Shown here in pieces: positions 61,842 through 64,000 of a DNA stretch of 64,000 bases. Positions within the stretch are counted from its first letter, which is position 1. Every line of letters starts with the position of its first letter. The translations under genes and the position numbers were made by a program. A model generated the notes under the pieces. That model ran no database searches, was not told the origin of the DNA, and saw only the letters and a program-made list of their open reading frames with translations. This DNA comes from Chryseobacterium salivictor (GTDB taxonomy: Bacteria; Bacteroidota; Bacteroidia; Flavobacteriales; Weeksellaceae), in NCBI RefSeq assembly GCF_004359195.1, contig NZ_CP037954.1, positions 434,001 to 498,000 of the forward strand. Direction: 5' to 3'.

Positions 61842-63332
61842 ATGAAAATTTACGGCGTAGATACTTTTACAATTACCGATGTAATGGCGATTTTAGACAA
61901 CCCTAAAAAAGCAAAACTCAACAAAGAAGCCAAACAGAAAATTCTGAAATCTCAGCAAAACGTGCAGAAAATCGTAGCTTCTGACCGAACGGTTTATGGA
62001 ATCAATACAGGTTTTGGTCCGCTTTGCGATGTGAAAATTTCGGAAGAAGAAACAGCTCAACTTCAGTATAATTTAATTATTTCGCATGCAGTAGGCGTTG
62101 GAAAACCAATTGCCAAGGATTATTCGAAAGTGATGATGATTGCAAAAATTCATGCGTTGTCAAAAGGATTTTCAGGCGTTTCTCTGGAAGTGATTGAGCG
62201 ATTGATTCTGATGCTTGAAAATGATATTATTCCGGTGGTGCCTGAGCAAGGTTCTGTAGGCGCTTCCGGAGATTTGGCTCCGCTGGCGCATTTGGTTTTA
62301 CCGCTTTTAGGTTTGGGAAAAGTTTGGCAAAAAGATGAAATTCAAGAGACTGGAAAAGTTCTGAAAAAGCATGGTTTAAAACCGTTGCAACTCGGTCCGA
62401 AAGAAGGATTGGGTCTAATTAACGGTACCCAGTTTATTTTAGCACATGCTATTTTAGGTTTGCATCGATTTGAATATTTACTCGACCTGGCAGATTTAAC
62501 GGCGGCTGTAAGTTTGGAAGCTTATCGCGGTTCGGCAAGTCCGTTTAAAAAGGAACTTCATGATATCCGTCCGTTTGACGGCAGCCGGAAAGTGGCATCA
62601 AGGATGCGGAAATTTTTAAAAGATTCTGACAATTTAAAAAGTCATGAATTTTGTGACCGTGTTCAGGATCCTTATTCTATGCGTTGTGTTCCTCAGGTTC
62701 ATGGGGCGAGCAGAAATTCTTTTGAACATTTAAAAAATTTAGCAGAAACCGAATTGAATTCGGTGACGGATAATCCGATTGTATTAAGTGCGGAAGAGTC
62801 GATTTCAGGTGGTAATTTTCACGGACAGTTATTGGCTTTACCATTGGATTACGCCACTTTAGCTGTAGCGGAACTGGGAAATATTTCTGACCGAAGAAGT
62901 TATCTTTTACTGGAAGGAAAATATGGTTTACCAAGATTATTAACGGAAAGTTCAGGATTAAATTCCGGCTTTATGATTCCACAATACACTTCTGCTGCGT
63001 TGGTTACGGAGAATAAAACCTTGTGTTTTCCGGCTTCGGCAGATTCTATTCCAACGAGTTTGGGACAGGAAGACCACGTTTCTATGGGAAGTATTTCCGG
63101 TAGAAAATTCAATCAGGTTTTGGGGAATTTAGAAAATATTCTTGCTGTAGAATTAATGTTTGGAGCGCAGGGATTAGAATTCCGGCGACCGGCAAAATGC
63201 GGAAAGTTTGTAGAAAACGCCTATTCATTAATCCGGACGAAAGTAGCCAAATTAGAAGAAGACCGACTGATCGGCGAAGATATGTTGGCAATCGCAGAGT
63301 TAATCAGAGAAAGAAAGTTTGAGGTGAATTAA
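61842..63332 (+). CDS. hutH: HutH: histidine ammonia-lyase
   Basis: The 496-residue lyase converts histidine to urocanate. GSVGASGDLAPLAH contains the MIO-forming Ala141-Ser142-Gly143. The C-terminal SMGS motif and the YGINTGFG N-terminal stretch (Tyr at 53) are also present. No other hut gene is adjacent in the window, so the rest of the pathway must be elsewhere. Confidence 0.94.
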   Translation: MKIYGVDTFTITDVMAILDNPKKAKLNKEAKQKILKSQQNVQKIVASDRTVYGINTGFGPLCDVKISEEETAQLQYNLIISHAVGVGKPIAKDYSKVMMIAKIHALSKGFSGVSLEVIERLILMLENDIIPVVPEQGSVGASGDLAPLAHLVLPLLGLGKVWQKDEIQETGKVLKKHGLKPLQLGPKEGLGLINGTQFILAHAILGLHRFEYLLDLADLTAAVSLEAYRGSASPFKKELHDIRPFDGSRKVASRMRKFLKDSDNLKSHEFCDRVQDPYSMRCVPQVHGASRNSFEHLKNLAETELNSVTDNPIVLSAEESISGGNFHGQLLALPLDYATLAVAELGNISDRRSYLLLEGKYGLPRLLTESSGLNSGFMIPQYTSAALVTENKTLCFPASADSIPTSLGQEDHVSMGSISGRKFNQVLGNLENILAVELMFGAQGLEFRRPAKCGKFVENAYSLIRTKVAKLEEDRLIGEDMLAIAELIRERKFEVN

Positions 63333-63408
63333 GTCTGACTTCAAATAAAATGAAGTTGTTTAAAAAAAGCAATTTACCACATCATTTTAAGACAAAAATT
63401 TCAAAATA

Positions 63409-63444
63409 AAAAATTCCATCAAAATTAATTGATGGAATTTTTAT
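63409..63444 (+). terminator. Bidirectional terminator between hutH and the right-edge gene
   Basis: A 12-bp perfect stem AAAAATTCCATC / GATGGAATTTTT around a 10-base loop, with T and A runs on both sides. Confidence 0.85.
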
Positions 63445-63447
63445 TTA

Positions 63448-64000
63448 TTATTGAAAAATATAACTTAAGCCCAGGCTAAGCACCTGTTCCGATTTCTTTT
63501 TTGCAATATTGGGATCAGATCCCGGTTCATTCATTAAACCTTTGTAGGTATTGCTCAATCCAAGATCATATCTTGCAGCGATTTCAAGTTGCCGCTTCAA
63601 TGAATAACCCACGCCGAAACCCAAAGCAAAATTAAAACTGTTTGCCTTTCCGTTTACGCCTGGGTAAGCAGACAGTTCGTCAACAGCATAATATGGCTTA
63701 CTTGGATCGGTGACTTTCTGATTCACCAAAAAATTAAATTTCGGTCCGGCCATTGCAAAAAACTCGGACTCGGCTTCAGAAAAATACGCTTTAAAATAAA
63801 TAGGAACACTGATATAGTTGTTGGCATAAACTGCATCGTACCCAATTTTTCCTTTCGCATCTTTATCCTTTCCGGTTTCACCGGCTCCCAGATATTCAAC
63901 CTGAGGCTGAATGTAAAACTGGTTATTACTGTCTACAGGGATCATTGCCAAAACCCCACCATAACCAGAAAATCTGGGACCTGATGGATTATGGGCATTA
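63448..64000 (-). CDS. PorT-like outer-membrane beta-barrel protein, 5' end cut
   Basis: The frame stays open to the right edge, so the start and signal peptide are missing and 184 residues are visible. I reject the internal TTG at 63951 because coding continues upstream (SGPRFSGYGGVLAM). The alternating strands and FYIQPQVEYLG, ISVPIYFKAYF and LSLGLSYIFQ fit the PorT or outer-membrane barrel family. Its ligand is unknown. Confidence 0.8.
   Translation of the reverse strand, partial: NAHNPSGPRFSGYGGVLAMIPVDSNNQFYIQPQVEYLGAGETGKDKDAKGKIGYDAVYANNYISVPIYFKAYFSEAESEFFAMAGPKFNFLVNQKVTDPSKPYYAVDELSAYPGVNGKANSFNFALGFGVGYSLKRQLEIAARYDLGLSNTYKGLMNEPGSDPNIAKKKSEQVLSLGLSYIFQ

Noticed and set aside
63949-63951. 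TTG as start of the right-edge barrel gene
   Set aside because: The frame is open and looks coding up to the window edge, so the gene simply continues outside.
1-64000. CRISPR array, tRNA, rRNA or prophage
   Set aside because: I saw no regularly spaced direct repeats with unique spacers, no tRNA T-loop with matching arms and no phage structural genes. A tRNA could be missed by eye.

Overview
The window looks like a chromosomal segment of a Flavobacteriia bacterium close to Chryseobacterium/Kaistella (Weeksellaceae). The reasons are AT-rich DNA, few Shine-Dalgarno sites, a TonB-dependent receptor, YaiO-type and PorT-like barrels, and a divergent cbb3 oxidase. The four-gene ligase-associated repair cassette and the intergenic repeats also fit my recollection of that group. 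This assignment is inference from gene content. I saw no rRNA, tRNA, CRISPR array, prophage or intact insertion sequence.

Layout. 1-5.0 kb: a HEAT-repeat protein (cut by the window edge) overlaps a very large membrane protein that joins a family 2 glycosyltransferase to an LTA-synthase-like phosphotransferase domain. A convergent YaiO-like TPR/beta-barrel protein follows. Together they resemble a polysaccharide synthesis, decoration and export unit. 5.2-11.1 kb: exonuclease, ATP-dependent DNA ligase, Lhr-type helicase and PdeM-like endonuclease, a known DNA repair cassette. 11.2-18.9 kb: cinA, lipocalin, FAD oxidoreductase, a stress pair (PNPOx-like protein plus Dps), dienelactone hydrolase lipoprotein, lipA, an ECF sigma factor and a small orphan gene.

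19.0-23.0 kb: an Rrf2 regulator with three cysteines heads an operon for a cbb3-like oxidase whose subunits are rearranged. CcoO and a second c-type domain are fused, and a heme-free CcoP-like anchor is a separate gene. 23.0-27.1 kb: a DUF72 protein and ribonucleotide reductase in the order nrdB-nrdA, with a repeat-filled spacer. 27.8-29.6 kb: two secreted surface proteins. 30.2-35.0 kb: a MacB-like ABC ATPase, two permeases and a MacA-like adaptor, separated by spacers holding short tandem repeats.

35.4-43.3 kb: small membrane and lipoproteins, an HD hydrolase, an ABC exporter, LptB with an unusual C-terminal extension, an ECF sigma factor with a putative membrane anti-sigma, and rpoN. 43.5-46.7 kb: asnS, rimM and rpsP. 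47.0-51.4 kb: a PepSY-type membrane protein, a TonB-dependent siderophore receptor with a possible Fur box, and an APC permease. 51.5-63.3 kb: tandem 109-bp elements, an ABC-F protein, secreted proteins, a thioredoxin-like protein, a GH25 lysozyme, uvrC, a cysteine-bearing TIM-barrel-like protein of unknown role, and hutH. The right edge cuts a PorT-like barrel gene.

The strongest candidates for something new are the synthase-phosphotransferase fusion locus, the rearranged cbb3 oxidase under a probable Fe-S regulator, the LptB extension, the unknown protein beside hutH, and two families of palindromic intergenic repeats (five dispersed copies of one, a tandem pair of the other).
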